Positions 1 to 6,180 of a DNA stretch of 6,180 bases are shown one piece after another (within the stretch, counting starts at the first letter, position 1; each line of letters begins with the position of its first letter). This stretch comes from Candidatus Ventricola intestinavium (GTDB lineage: Bacteria > Bacillota > Clostridia > Christensenellales > Aristaeellaceae). Made by a program: the position numbers and the translations under genes. The notes under the pieces were generated by a model. The model was not told the DNA's origin. It saw nothing but the letters and a program-made list of their open reading frames with translations, and did not search any database. The DNA is taken from NCBI GenBank assembly GCA_018715105.1, contig DVMG01000253.1:1-6180 (forward strand). The letters are read 5' to 3'.

Positions 1-803
1 TTGACGGCCATTTTGCGCCGCCTGATGCGCATGCGGGCCCTGCACGCCTCGTTGTCTGCAAGCAGCGCCTCCAGCGCGTCGTTGGACAGGTCGTAGGATT
101 CCGGCACATGGGGGCTGAAGCGCTTGGTGACGCTCCCCCCGTGAAACCGGTAGTGATAATACGCCCTGTCCACCGCCACGGCCGTCTGCGCGTCCAGCAG
201 GCAGGTGACGATAAAGAGCAGATCCTCCGCATAGCGGATATCCGGCCTGAAGCGGTGTCCGCCGATCAGGGAACGCTTAAACAGGTTGCGCGGCGTGTAG
301 CCGGACAGCGGCAGCTCGTCTGAATCGACCGGCTTGGCAAGCATCGCGGGGATCAGCGTGCTGCGGATGCTTTCTCGGTCAAACCGCGATCCGTCCGCGA
401 AGCCGAGGGGCACATCCTCGCGCCCCTGTGGCCTGTCCTTAAACACCCGGCAGAAGGAAAGATCCGCCCCCGCCTCCTGCGCCGCCTGAAGAAGGCGCTC
501 ATACATCTGCGGTTCCGCCCAGTCATCCCCGTCGCAAAAACCGATATACTCCCCCTTTGCCGCGTCAATGCCCGCGTTGCGCGCCGCAGAAACCCCCCTG
601 TTTTCCGAGAAGGCGATGACGCGCACACGCGCATCCTCCCGCTGCGCTGCGCGCAGCAGGGCCAGCGACTGATCCGGGCTGGCATCACATACAAAGATGA
701 TCTCCAGATCCTTCAGCGTCTGCGCGCGCAGCGAGGCGATGCATTCAGGCAAAAAAGCCTCGCTGCCATAGACCGGCACGATGATGGATACCCTGGGCGT
801 CAT
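1..803 (-). CDS. Family 2 glycosyltransferase (GT-A fold), C-terminus cut by window edge
   Basis: Probably transfers a sugar from a nucleotide-sugar donor to a growing lipid-linked polysaccharide unit in the cytoplasm. I translated the minus strand from ATG at 803; it stays open for 267 codons to the window edge, so the end is missing. Residues 5-12 (VSIIVPVY) are the usual first strand of the GT-A fold. Residues 66-79 hold the NRGVSAARNAGI-type motif, residues 91-95 (DGDDW) the metal-binding DXD motif, and ED at 193-194 is a likely catalytic acid region. YYHYRFHGGSVT near residue 220 is typical of this EPS/capsule subgroup. The segment normally reading V-D-D-x-S is V-C-D-A-S at 38-42. The start is supported by AGAGGAGG at 813-820, nine bases upstream. 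It lies 32 bases after the Wzy-like gene with no terminator between, so it is likely co-transcribed. Family assignment is firm; donor and acceptor are unknown. Confidence 0.9.
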   Translation of the reverse strand, partial: MTPRVSIIVPVYGSEAFLPECIASLRAQTLKDLEIIFVCDASPDQSLALLRAAQREDARVRVIAFSENRGVSAARNAGIDAAKGEYIGFCDGDDWAEPQMYERLLQAAQEAGADLSFCRVFKDRPQGREDVPLGFADGSRFDRESIRSTLIPAMLAKPVDSDELPLSGYTPRNLFKRSLIGGHRFRPDIRYAEDLLFIVTCLLDAQTAVAVDRAYYHYRFHGGSVTKRFSPHVPESYDLSNDALEALLADNEACRARMRIRRRKMAV

Positions 804-835
804 GATGGGCCGCCTCCTCTCTGCATGTTGCCCGC

Positions 836-2176
836 TCACAGGTCTTCGGCCGTGCGGCGGGAAAGGTCCGCGCGCCACAGCGGCGCCTGCACGAGCAGAT
901 ACGTGCAGCCGATCACGGAAAACGGCGCGTAAACCGATTCAAACAGGCCCACCAGGATGAACACCGTGCAAAAGGCCAGCGGCGTGGCCGCATAGGGGCT
1001 GCTTTTGCGGTGCATCCAGTAATAGCGCACAGACCGCACAAACGCCAGCGCCGTATAAGCGCACAGCAGGATGCCCGCAATCCAGCCGTTGTTGTATGTG
1101 ACACCGAAAAAGGCGTTATGCGCATTGTAAAGCCGCTCGCCCGCGCCATCCTTGGCAACCCATTCCTGAACGACGCTGGATTCATGCCCATTCCACGTCA
1201 GATTCTCCAGAATCGTCATCCAGATTCCCCAGCGGTCGCTGGTCAGGTCGTCCATGGAGATGTGCTTGTCCTCCGGCTTGGGCACGGTGATGGGATTGCC
1301 ATAGACCTCGTTGTTATAAAGAGCCAGCTCATAATCCTCCACCGCGGCCTCGTAGACCTTCTGCATGGTGATCTGATACCCGGCAAAGCCCGCCAGCGCG
1401 ATGAACACGGCCAGCAGAGCCAGCAGCCTGCGCGGATGCCTGGCCGTTCCGGCGATCAGCGCGCCCGTGAGGATAACCGCCACGCCCACAAAGGCCAGAA
1501 GCCCTGAGCGCGACAGCGTGAGCAGCAGCGTCCCTGCCGCCAGAATGCCCAGCAGCAGATAGGCCAGCGCCGCTTTTCGATGCCTCTGCGTGAAGCTGGC
1601 ATAGGCGAGCAAAAACGCGCTTGTGGCCATCACGATGCAGCACATGGACATGCAGTTGGCATCATAAAACACACCTTTATAGCCCGGATAGCCCCACGTC
1701 ACCGGCACGGTCAGATACGATCCCACCAGAAAGGGCAGGACGGCAAACACCGCGCCGCGCAGAATGGAGCGGAACGTCGATTCATCGTCCCGCGAGGCAA
1801 AGACGGAAAACACAATCGGGTAACAGATGAGCAGCGGCACGCTTTCCGGCAGCCAGTCCTGATAAAACAGGCCGGAGACCACCATCATCCCGTGCAGCGC
1901 GAACCACAGCCCCGCCATACCCCGGTGAAAACGCACACGCGCGCGGCGCCCGGGCGTGCGCGCAGTGAGCGTCACAAACGCCAACAGGATCATGCCGAAG
2001 AGCACGAAAACCATCCAGCGCATGGGGAACTTGCGTTGTGTGAAGAGCACGCAATACCCCTCCAGCGCAAAGAGCGCCGCGGTCAGAAGCCGTGCGTCGA
2101 AGATGTCGTTGAATATGCCCGTCACCCGGTCATACAGGTTGAGCATCCCCGTGCCGTCAATGCCTTGTTTGCGCAT
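836..2176 (-). CDS. Wzy/O-antigen ligase family polysaccharide polymerase (integral membrane)
   Basis: Likely joins repeat units of the polysaccharide on the outer face of the cytoplasmic membrane. The 446-residue product is strongly hydrophobic, with about 11-12 predicted membrane segments by eye (roughly 30-47, 53-71, 88-105, 112-127, 141-158, 177-195, 203-220, 224-243, 251-268, 359-383, 397-413, 418-432). Residues 218-228 carry the LLTLSRSGLLA motif typical of the O-antigen ligase/polymerase (Wzy_C) domain. A large polar loop at about 269-358 holds DRWGIW (314-319) and ends in NAHNAFF (351-357), matching the conserved histidine region of the family. Length is normal. The ATG is preceded by GGGAGG (2184-2189) at seven bases. 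The family covers both O-antigen ligases and polymerases; in a presumed Gram-positive there is no lipid A to receive O-antigen, so polymerase (or attachment to another carrier) is the better guess. It sits among glycosyltransferases in the same operon, as Wzy genes usually do. Confidence 0.85.
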   Translation of the reverse strand: MRKQGIDGTGMLNLYDRVTGIFNDIFDARLLTAALFALEGYCVLFTQRKFPMRWMVFVLFGMILLAFVTLTARTPGRRARVRFHRGMAGLWFALHGMMVVSGLFYQDWLPESVPLLICYPIVFSVFASRDDESTFRSILRGAVFAVLPFLVGSYLTVPVTWGYPGYKGVFYDANCMSMCCIVMATSAFLLAYASFTQRHRKAALAYLLLGILAAGTLLLTLSRSGLLAFVGVAVILTGALIAGTARHPRRLLALLAVFIALAGFAGYQITMQKVYEAAVEDYELALYNNEVYGNPITVPKPEDKHISMDDLTSDRWGIWMTILENLTWNGHESSVVQEWVAKDGAGERLYNAHNAFFGVTYNNGWIAGILLCAYTALAFVRSVRYYWMHRKSSPYAATPLAFCTVFILVGLFESVYAPFSVIGCTYLLVQAPLWRADLSRRTAEDL

Positions 2177-2221
2177 GTCATTTCCTCCCGTGATCCAAAT
2201 CCCCGGTCCGGCTTCGGCGCG

Positions 2222-3424
2222 TCAGCGTTTTTTCGCGTAAGCGCCGATCGCCTCGCGGTAAACGGCCTCGGTCTGCTCGGCATTCCGCTCCCAGGTCAAA
2301 AGCCGCGCATCCCGCTCTCCCCGCGCGCGCAGAGCCGCGTAAGCGTCCCGGTGCTCAAACACATCCCGCATCACGCGCTCCACAGCGTCCGTGTCGCCCG
2401 CGGGCACGAGAAAGCCGTTTACCCCGTCGGCAATCGTGTCTTCAATGCCCTCGTTCTGTGCGCCCACGGCGATGCAGCCGGCCGCCATGGCCTCGATGTA
2501 CACAATGCCGTATCCTTCGCCCCAGCTGGGCAGCACAAACAGGTCGCTCTGCGCCATGCGCCTGAGCACCTCGCCGTGCGCCATTGCGCCTGTAAGCGTC
2601 ACGCGGCTCTCCAGCCCCAGTTCACGGACGCGGGCGCAAAGCTGCGCCTGCATTTCGCCCATCCCCACGAGGGTCAGCGTGGCGTCGGGATACTCTCCTG
2701 CCAGCCTGGCAAACGCTTCCAGCGTTCTGTCCATGCATTTGCGGGGCTTGAGCGTGCCCACAGAGAGAACCGCGCGCGGCCTGTTCGCGTGCTGTTCGGG
2801 AATCAGCGACAGATCCACGCCGTTTTGCACCACGCGGGTGATCTTCCCCCCGCCCCGGTAAGGAGCAACCCGCCCAAGCAGCAGGCTGGACACGGCCATC
2901 AGCGCATCCGCTTCCCGCGCAATGCGCACGTTGCGCGGCCAAGGCACCCGGCCGGGGAGGAAGTACTGCAGCACATCCGTGCCGTGCACCGTCAGCGCCA
3001 GCGGAACCCGCAGCGCCTTCGCCACAAGGAGGCCCGCGTGCCCATCGCGGGGCAGCATGTGCGCGTGCACAATGTCAAAGCGCTTTTCCCGGTCAAGGCG
3101 CATGGCTTGGGGCAGGGCCGCCAGGGCCATCGGCACGCCGCCGAGCACGCGTTCCCCGGCGTTGCCCATCGTCAGGCAGCGCGGATAATAAACCGGGATC
3201 CCGTCCACATCCGCACGCGCGGGGGTTCTGCGCGCCACATCCGCCTGCGCGGGCCTCAGCCTGCGCATCATCGGCATCACGCCCACGCAGGAGATCACGG
3301 TCACGTCATGCCCGCGCCCGCGCAGCGCTTTCGCCTGCTCATGCACATAAAAGCAGTAAGGTGAATGGTCCGCCTGCCTGTGAATCATCATCAGAATGCG
3401 AAGCGGTCTCTCCGGTGTGCCCAC
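2222..3424 (-). CDS. Family 4 glycosyltransferase (GT-B fold)
   Basis: Predicted retaining glycosyltransferase that adds a sugar to the polysaccharide repeat unit in the cytoplasm or at the inner membrane face. Numbering from the GTG start (400 residues), the N-terminal acceptor domain starts with RPLRILMMIHR (6-16). It contains VHAH (119-122) and LTVHGTDV (144-151), a common GT4 signature. The C-terminal donor domain has QNGVD (200-204), SVGTLKPRK (221-229), LTLVGMGE (250-257) and the E-x7-E motif at E303/E311 within EGYGIVYIEA, which binds the nucleotide sugar. The frame also offers an ATG at 3448 (eight extra residues), but it lacks a good ribosome site, whereas GTG at 3424 has AAAGGAGG seven bases upstream. 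It follows the other GT4 gene after about 60 bases and precedes the Wzy-like gene by 45 bases. Sugar specificity cannot be told. Confidence 0.9.
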   Translation of the reverse strand: MGTPERPLRILMMIHRQADHSPYCFYVHEQAKALRGRGHDVTVISCVGVMPMMRRLRPAQADVARRTPARADVDGIPVYYPRCLTMGNAGERVLGGVPMALAALPQAMRLDREKRFDIVHAHMLPRDGHAGLLVAKALRVPLALTVHGTDVLQYFLPGRVPWPRNVRIAREADALMAVSSLLLGRVAPYRGGGKITRVVQNGVDLSLIPEQHANRPRAVLSVGTLKPRKCMDRTLEAFARLAGEYPDATLTLVGMGEMQAQLCARVRELGLESRVTLTGAMAHGEVLRRMAQSDLFVLPSWGEGYGIVYIEAMAAGCIAVGAQNEGIEDTIADGVNGFLVPAGDTDAVERVMRDVFEHRDAYAALRARGERDARLLTWERNAEQTEAVYREAIGAYAKKR

Positions 3425-3431
3425 GCGTGCG

Positions 3432-3439
3432 CCTCCTTT
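3432..3439 (-). promoter_or_regulatory. Ribosome binding site deciding a GTG start
   Basis: On the minus strand this reads AAAGGAGG, a near-perfect anti-16S match, and lies seven bases before GTG at 3424-3422. The upstream in-frame ATG at 3448 would place this site inside the coding region, and has only a weak AGGA about ten bases before it. This favours the shorter protein that begins with VGTPERPLRI. Confidence 0.75.
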
Positions 3440-3484
3440 CACGGCCATGCCGCCGGTATCCTGAGCGGGTACGCCTGACGGATC

Positions 3485-4603
3485 TCAGCGATGTGCCCGT
3501 GCATAGATATCCATCCACTTAGATGCCACGTTCGGCCAGGCATACTCCCCCGCATGCGCGACGCAGCGGGCTGACCGCGCGGCATAGCCGCGCATCACCT
3601 CGTCAAGGCGCCTGGCCTGCTGGCCAACATCCCCATGGAGGACCGAGTATCCCACCTCGCCCTCCGGAAACTGTCCGTCAAATCCCTGCCCGCGCGTGTA
3701 GAGCACCGGTACGCCCTGGCTCATGGCCTCCAGATAAACCATGCCGAACGTCTCCGCCCCGGAGGGCACAAGCAGCACATCGCAGCCGGCATAAAACGCC
3801 TTCATGCCTTCCATCCCCTGCACGCGCCCCAGAAAGGCGTCCCCTTCGCGCAGCCCCGCGCACAGCTTCGCCTGAAGCGGGCCGCTTCCGCAGGCGCGCA
3901 GCACATAATGCCTGGGCCCCGCGTCATCCGCCGCATGCACGGCGGCCAGGGCGTCAAGCGGCCGCTTGCGGGCGTTGAGCAGCCCCGCAAAGCCCACGCG
4001 CACGGGGCCGGAAGGCTCTTCCCGCGCGCGGCCATCCAGCCAGGCCGGATCCATGCCGTTGGGAATCACCGCGGTTTTTTCCCGCAGGGCTGCGCCTTCC
4101 TCCGCTTTAAACCATCCGCTCAGCACCTTTTCTCTGCTCACATCGCTGAGAAACACGATCCGGCGGGCCTCCCGCAGAATGCGCCGCGCCATGGGCCTGA
4201 GATGCGGCTCCGCCCGCCAGATTGCCTCCATGTCGCTGTAGCGCAGCGTGACCATATAGGGAATCCCCGTCTGCGCACTCAGCCGGCGGGCGATGGAGCC
4301 ATCCGTAAACAGGGTATGCGCATGAATCAGGGTCACGCCGCCAAGATCCACGCACGCCCGGATTACCGGCACGGTGCGCCGGGCTTTCATGGGAAAAAAG
4401 AGCGCATCGCTCCTGCGCACCGTCCGCGCACAGTGCGTCAAAACACCGCGCGGACGATTCCGGTTCAGGTTCTCCGCCCGTTTTTCCGGGACGAACACGG
4501 TCTGATTCAGGCCCGCGTCCCGGAGCGCCTCAAACATCTGTGGGAAAACCGTAGAGCCCGCCAGGTTGCAGCAGATGTGCAACACGTGCATCTTCGCGCT
4601 CAC
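3485..4603 (-). CDS. Family 4 glycosyltransferase, GTG start overlapping the preceding gene
   Basis: Predicted GT-B sugar transferase acting on the lipid-linked repeat unit. The 372-residue product (from GTG at 4603) begins with SAKMHVLHICCNLAG, a GT4-like N-terminal strand and loop. It then has LIHAHTLFTDG (92-102), VTLRYSD (118-124), IPNGMD (180-185), VGFAGLLNARKRP (203-215), and the E-x7-E donor motif at E284/E292 in AETFGMVYLEA. The open frame extends upstream to 4741, but that part lies inside the preceding gene and is not needed for the fold. GTG at 4603 overlaps the preceding TGA by four bases (GTGA), which suggests translational coupling, and has GGGAGG eight bases upstream. ATG at 4591 is an alternative four residues in, but is about 20 bases from that site. 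It is clearly divergent from the next GT4 gene, so it is not a recent duplicate and probably adds a different sugar or linkage. Substrates are unknown. Confidence 0.88.
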   Translation of the reverse strand: MSAKMHVLHICCNLAGSTVFPQMFEALRDAGLNQTVFVPEKRAENLNRNRPRGVLTHCARTVRRSDALFFPMKARRTVPVIRACVDLGGVTLIHAHTLFTDGSIARRLSAQTGIPYMVTLRYSDMEAIWRAEPHLRPMARRILREARRIVFLSDVSREKVLSGWFKAEEGAALREKTAVIPNGMDPAWLDGRAREEPSGPVRVGFAGLLNARKRPLDALAAVHAADDAGPRHYVLRACGSGPLQAKLCAGLREGDAFLGRVQGMEGMKAFYAGCDVLLVPSGAETFGMVYLEAMSQGVPVLYTRGQGFDGQFPEGEVGYSVLHGDVGQQARRLDEVMRGYAARSARCVAHAGEYAWPNVASKWMDIYARAHR

Positions 4604-5631
4604 GCCTTCTCCCTCCCACGCTTTTTGCGGCGCTCCTGCCTTAGAAAACCGGGCAGCGCGGCGATGCCGCTGAGCGAGCCGAATCCATACGCGAAGTGGA
4701 ACGCCGGATAGAGCACGATCTCCACCGGCAAAAAACGCCATCCCTTTTCCTTGGCGATGGTATAGGCATAAAAGAAATCAAGCAGCAGATATGCGCCCCA
4801 TTCAAGCGCCAGCAGGCCGCCGAAAAAAAGGCTCCGCGTCAGCAGCGTCAGCGCAAGCAGCACCAGCGTAGAGAGCACAAACGCCAATGGAACAAAGTGG
4901 CGCACCCCCATGGAGCCCGGCACAAGCGTCATGGTGATGACGTTCCACCTGCCGTTCATATACCCCATCTTCATGATGCCGCGCAGGGTATCCCGGCAGT
5001 AATACAGCACGCGGATGTTGTGGTTCAGATAGATCTTTCCTCCGTTTTTGCGGATGCGGAAATTCAGCTCATTATCCTGGTTGCGGGTCATGCGCTCATC
5101 AAATCCGCCGATGCGGTCAAACAGTTCGCGCCTGAAGCAGCCAAAGGGCACCGTATCCACATATCCGTCCTCCTGCGTGAGGCGATAGGTGGCATTGCCC
5201 ACGCCCAGCGGGGTCTTGAGCATCTCGGCGATGGCCTCGCCCATGAAGCCGCGCCCCCGCGTTTCAAACACGCCGCCCGCATTGTCGCACTCCCGGGTCA
5301 GAAGCGTCTCCACCGAAAGGCGCACATAATCCGGCGGGTATTCGGCATGGGCATCCAGCCGCACGATGATCTCGCCGCGGCTCCTAGCGATGCCGATGTT
5401 CATCGCATAGGGCACCGTCCGGTTGGGGTTGTCAAGCACCACGATCTGCGGATGCACCTTCTGCATTTCGCAAAGCAGCTCCACCGTGCGGTCCTCCGAA
5501 CGGCCATCGACAAAAAGAACCTCCATCTGATCCGCGGGATAATCCTGCGAAAAGATGGACTGCACGCACGCGGTGATAAACCGCTCCTCGTTGCGCACGG
5601 GCAGGATGACCGAAATGAAAGGCAGATGCAT
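4600..5631 (-). CDS. ExoA-like family 2 glycosyltransferase with C-terminal membrane segments
   Basis: Predicted membrane-anchored GT-A glycosyltransferase of the ExoA (succinoglycan biosynthesis) type, adding a sugar to the lipid-linked polysaccharide unit at the cytoplasmic face. The 343-residue product begins with the GT-A strand ISVILPVRNE (6-15). It then has VDGRSEDRT (41-49), the ExoA-type variant of DDGSxD, followed by NIGIARSRGEIIVRLDAHAEY (78-98), where D93 and the nearby H95 form the metal/donor site (DAHAEYP). FGCFRRELFDRIGGFDE (163-179) and NQDNELNFRIRKNGG (184-198) complete the catalytic domain. Hydrophobic segments follow at about 246-264, 268-290 and 303-325, then a basic tail (RQERRKKRGREK). 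Length and layout fit the family. ATG at 5631 has GGGAG six bases upstream. It is the first gene of the apparent operon and overlaps the next by four bases. It is named by family resemblance only; the polymer need not be succinoglycan. Confidence 0.9.
   Translation of the reverse strand: MHLPFISVILPVRNEERFITACVQSIFSQDYPADQMEVLFVDGRSEDRTVELLCEMQKVHPQIVVLDNPNRTVPYAMNIGIARSRGEIIVRLDAHAEYPPDYVRLSVETLLTRECDNAGGVFETRGRGFMGEAIAEMLKTPLGVGNATYRLTQEDGYVDTVPFGCFRRELFDRIGGFDERMTRNQDNELNFRIRKNGGKIYLNHNIRVLYYCRDTLRGIMKMGYMNGRWNVITMTLVPGSMGVRHFVPLAFVLSTLVLLALTLLTRSLFFGGLLALEWGAYLLLDFFYAYTIAKEKGWRFLPVEIVLYPAFHFAYGFGSLSGIAALPGFLRQERRKKRGREKA
4612..4617 (-). promoter_or_regulatory. Ribosome binding site inside the upstream gene, for the GTG start at 4603
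   Basis: The minus strand reads GGGAGG here, within the last codons of the ExoA-like gene, eight bases before GTG at 4603. It supports the GTG over ATG at 4591 (about 20 bases away) and over the far upstream in-frame codons. Confidence 0.65.
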
Positions 5632-5687
5632 GCTCTTCTCCCAACTTCCTCATCATGATCGTTTCTCACCGTTTGCCGGGGAATGCG

Positions 5688-5708
5688 TGCCGCCGCGTTC
5701 AGCCGGCA
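5688..5708 (-). promoter_or_regulatory. Possible small hairpin in the operon leader
   Basis: In the predicted leader RNA, TGCCG and CGGCA can pair around an 11-base interval that may add two GC pairs. It starts roughly ten bases after the likely transcription start. There is no U-tract, so it is not a classic terminator. It may be chance in G+C-rich DNA, or a recruitment or stability element for the long operon. Confidence 0.25.
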
Positions 5709-5723
5709 GCAGTGAATCGGTTT

Positions 5724-5752
5724 ATTATACCACAAAGGCCGGATAATGGAAA
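5724..5752 (-). promoter_or_regulatory. Sigma-70/SigA-type promoter with extended -10 for the polysaccharide operon
   Basis: On the minus strand the -10 box is a perfect TATAAT (5729-5724), directly preceded by TGG, giving the extended -10 form TGnTATAAT. Seventeen bases further upstream, TTTCCA (5752-5747) matches the -35 consensus TTGACA at four of six bases. The predicted start is near 5717, giving a leader of about 85 bases before ATG 5631. No other comparable promoter was seen in the gaps between the five genes. Confidence 0.75.
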
Positions 5753-5787
5753 GCGAAAACAGCCATGCGGCGCGGAAATCATTGTAG

Positions 5788-5978
5788 GACTACATTCCGT
5801 ACGTCGAAAGCCTGTATCGCTGTATGCGTCATGAAGGGTTAATCAAACCATCCATCGCTAAGAAAAAGGGTCCGGCTAAACCCTACCGGAAGATGACGCA
5901 CCCCGAAGAAAGAGTTCAATCGATGTGAAAGTTGTTCCCAGGCGCTGCATCTCCGACAAAGAACTTCCTCTTTACCAG
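5788..5978 (+). pseudogene. Frameshifted, truncated DDE transposase fragment (IS481-like/rve integrase type)
   Basis: The plus strand at 5788-5919 reads DYIPYVESLYRCMRHEG, then a basic linker (KKKGPAKPYRKMTHPEERVQ). A one-base deletion near 5920 breaks the frame. The frame +1 base later (from 5922) continues DVKVVPRRCISDKELPLYQ to 5978. Restoring one base gives ERVQ-IDVKVVP, the hallmark around the first catalytic aspartate of this DDE integrase-core transposase type. The match stops abruptly at 5978, before the usual YTAIDEFSR continuation, and a TAG at 5785-5787 lies just upstream. The N-terminal helix-turn-helix and the other two catalytic acids are absent, so this is a dead fragment. No terminal inverted repeats or target duplications could be recognised. 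The family is identified from remembered conserved motifs, so IS481-like versus a related IS3-type rve group is uncertain. Confidence 0.75.
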
Positions 5979-6180
5979 TCCCCCGAATTTTGAAAATTGC
6001 ATCCTGCGCGCTTCTTCCTGCCGTTTCTCCATTTTCCGGCTGGTCGGCACTCCGCGTTCCCGCATACTCTTTTCATTCCGTGTTATCTCTTTGCGGGCAG
6101 CTCCCTACGTTTTCTGCGTTCTCCATGCCGTCTTCCTTCTTTCGGTTACTCCGGCTTGTATTGGTTCCGCCCTTCCCGTG
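5979..6180. other. Non-genic right edge, pyrimidine-rich on plus strand, possible minus-strand coding debris
   Basis: There is no intact gene here. The plus strand is visibly rich in C and T. On the minus strand one frame is open from after a TAG at 6107-6105 to a TGA at 5918-5916. It encodes a very polar, basic segment with MRERGVPTSRKMEKRQEEAR from ATG at 6065. The last third of that frame runs antisense through the transposase fragment, so the end cannot be native. I do not recognise the sequence; it may be the remains of a gene interrupted by the IS, or chance. Confidence 0.3.

Noticed and set aside
353..694. Minus-strand 113-codon frame
   Set aside because: It overlaps the partial family 2 glycosyltransferase in another frame; the glycosyltransferase frame carries all the motifs.
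2177..2221. Possible terminator in the gap between the second GT4 gene and the Wzy-like gene
   Set aside because: There are only short CCGG self-matches and no T-run following a stem. The gap mainly holds the ribosome site GGGAGG.
1580..3364. Long plus-strand open frame (594 codons) opposite the Wzy-like and GT4 genes
   Set aside because: It is antisense to two genes with clear family motifs. Its translation is full of His, Arg, Gln and Pro, as expected from the opposite strand of G+C-rich coding DNA, and no domain is recognisable.
3635..4711. Plus-strand open frame of 358 codons
   Set aside because: It is a shadow of the first GT4 gene, with the same His/Arg/Pro-rich composition and no plausible ribosome site or motif.
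5432..5656. Short minus-strand frame beginning MMRKLGEEH, possible leader peptide upstream of the first gene
   Set aside because: It starts in the leader but mostly overlaps the ExoA-like gene out of frame, has no good ribosome site, and translates to low-complexity shadow-like sequence.
4696..5658. Plus-strand open frame of 320 codons
   Set aside because: It is antisense to the ExoA-like gene, whose motifs are unambiguous; the composition is typical of a shadow frame.
1..6180. CRISPR array, tRNA, rRNA or phage-like module
   Set aside because: No regularly spaced repeats, cloverleaf-like segments, rRNA motifs or phage genes were seen on either strand.

Overview
The window looks like part of a surface polysaccharide (exopolysaccharide or capsule) biosynthesis locus from a G+C-rich member of the Firmicutes, most likely a Clostridia-type bacterium. 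Three things suggest this: strong AGGAGG-type ribosome binding sites before nearly every gene, a consensus vegetative promoter (extended -10, TGGTATAAT), and an insertion-sequence remnant of a type I associate with Clostridia. The host assignment is inference; no RNA gene or marker gene is present to fix it.

Five genes, all on the minus strand, fill positions 1-5631. In order of transcription (right to left) they are: a family 2 glycosyltransferase resembling ExoA with C-terminal membrane segments (4600-5631); two family 4 glycosyltransferases (3485-4603 and 2222-3424); a multi-spanning Wzy/O-antigen-ligase-type membrane protein (836-2176); and a second family 2 glycosyltransferase (start at 803) that runs off the left edge. 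Gaps are short (a 4-base overlap, then about 60, 45 and 32 bases) and I see no terminator between genes. One operon is therefore likely, read from a single promoter at about 5724-5752 with a leader of about 85 bases.

Together the genes fit a Wzy-dependent pathway. The glycosyltransferases would add sugars one by one to a lipid-linked repeat unit on the cytoplasmic face of the membrane, and the Wzy-like protein would join exported units outside. The priming transferase, the flippase and the chain-length control kinases are not in the window; they may lie beyond the left edge or elsewhere. Sugar donors and the polymer structure cannot be read from the sequence.

The right end (5632-6180) has no intact gene. 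It holds the operon promoter and leader, a short frameshifted and truncated fragment of a DDE transposase on the plus strand (about 5788-5978), and a purine-rich (minus strand) stretch to the window edge that may be coding debris. I found no convincing sign of a wholly new biological system; the most useful second-look items are the IS remnant next to the promoter, the promoter/leader itself, and the re-assigned GTG starts.
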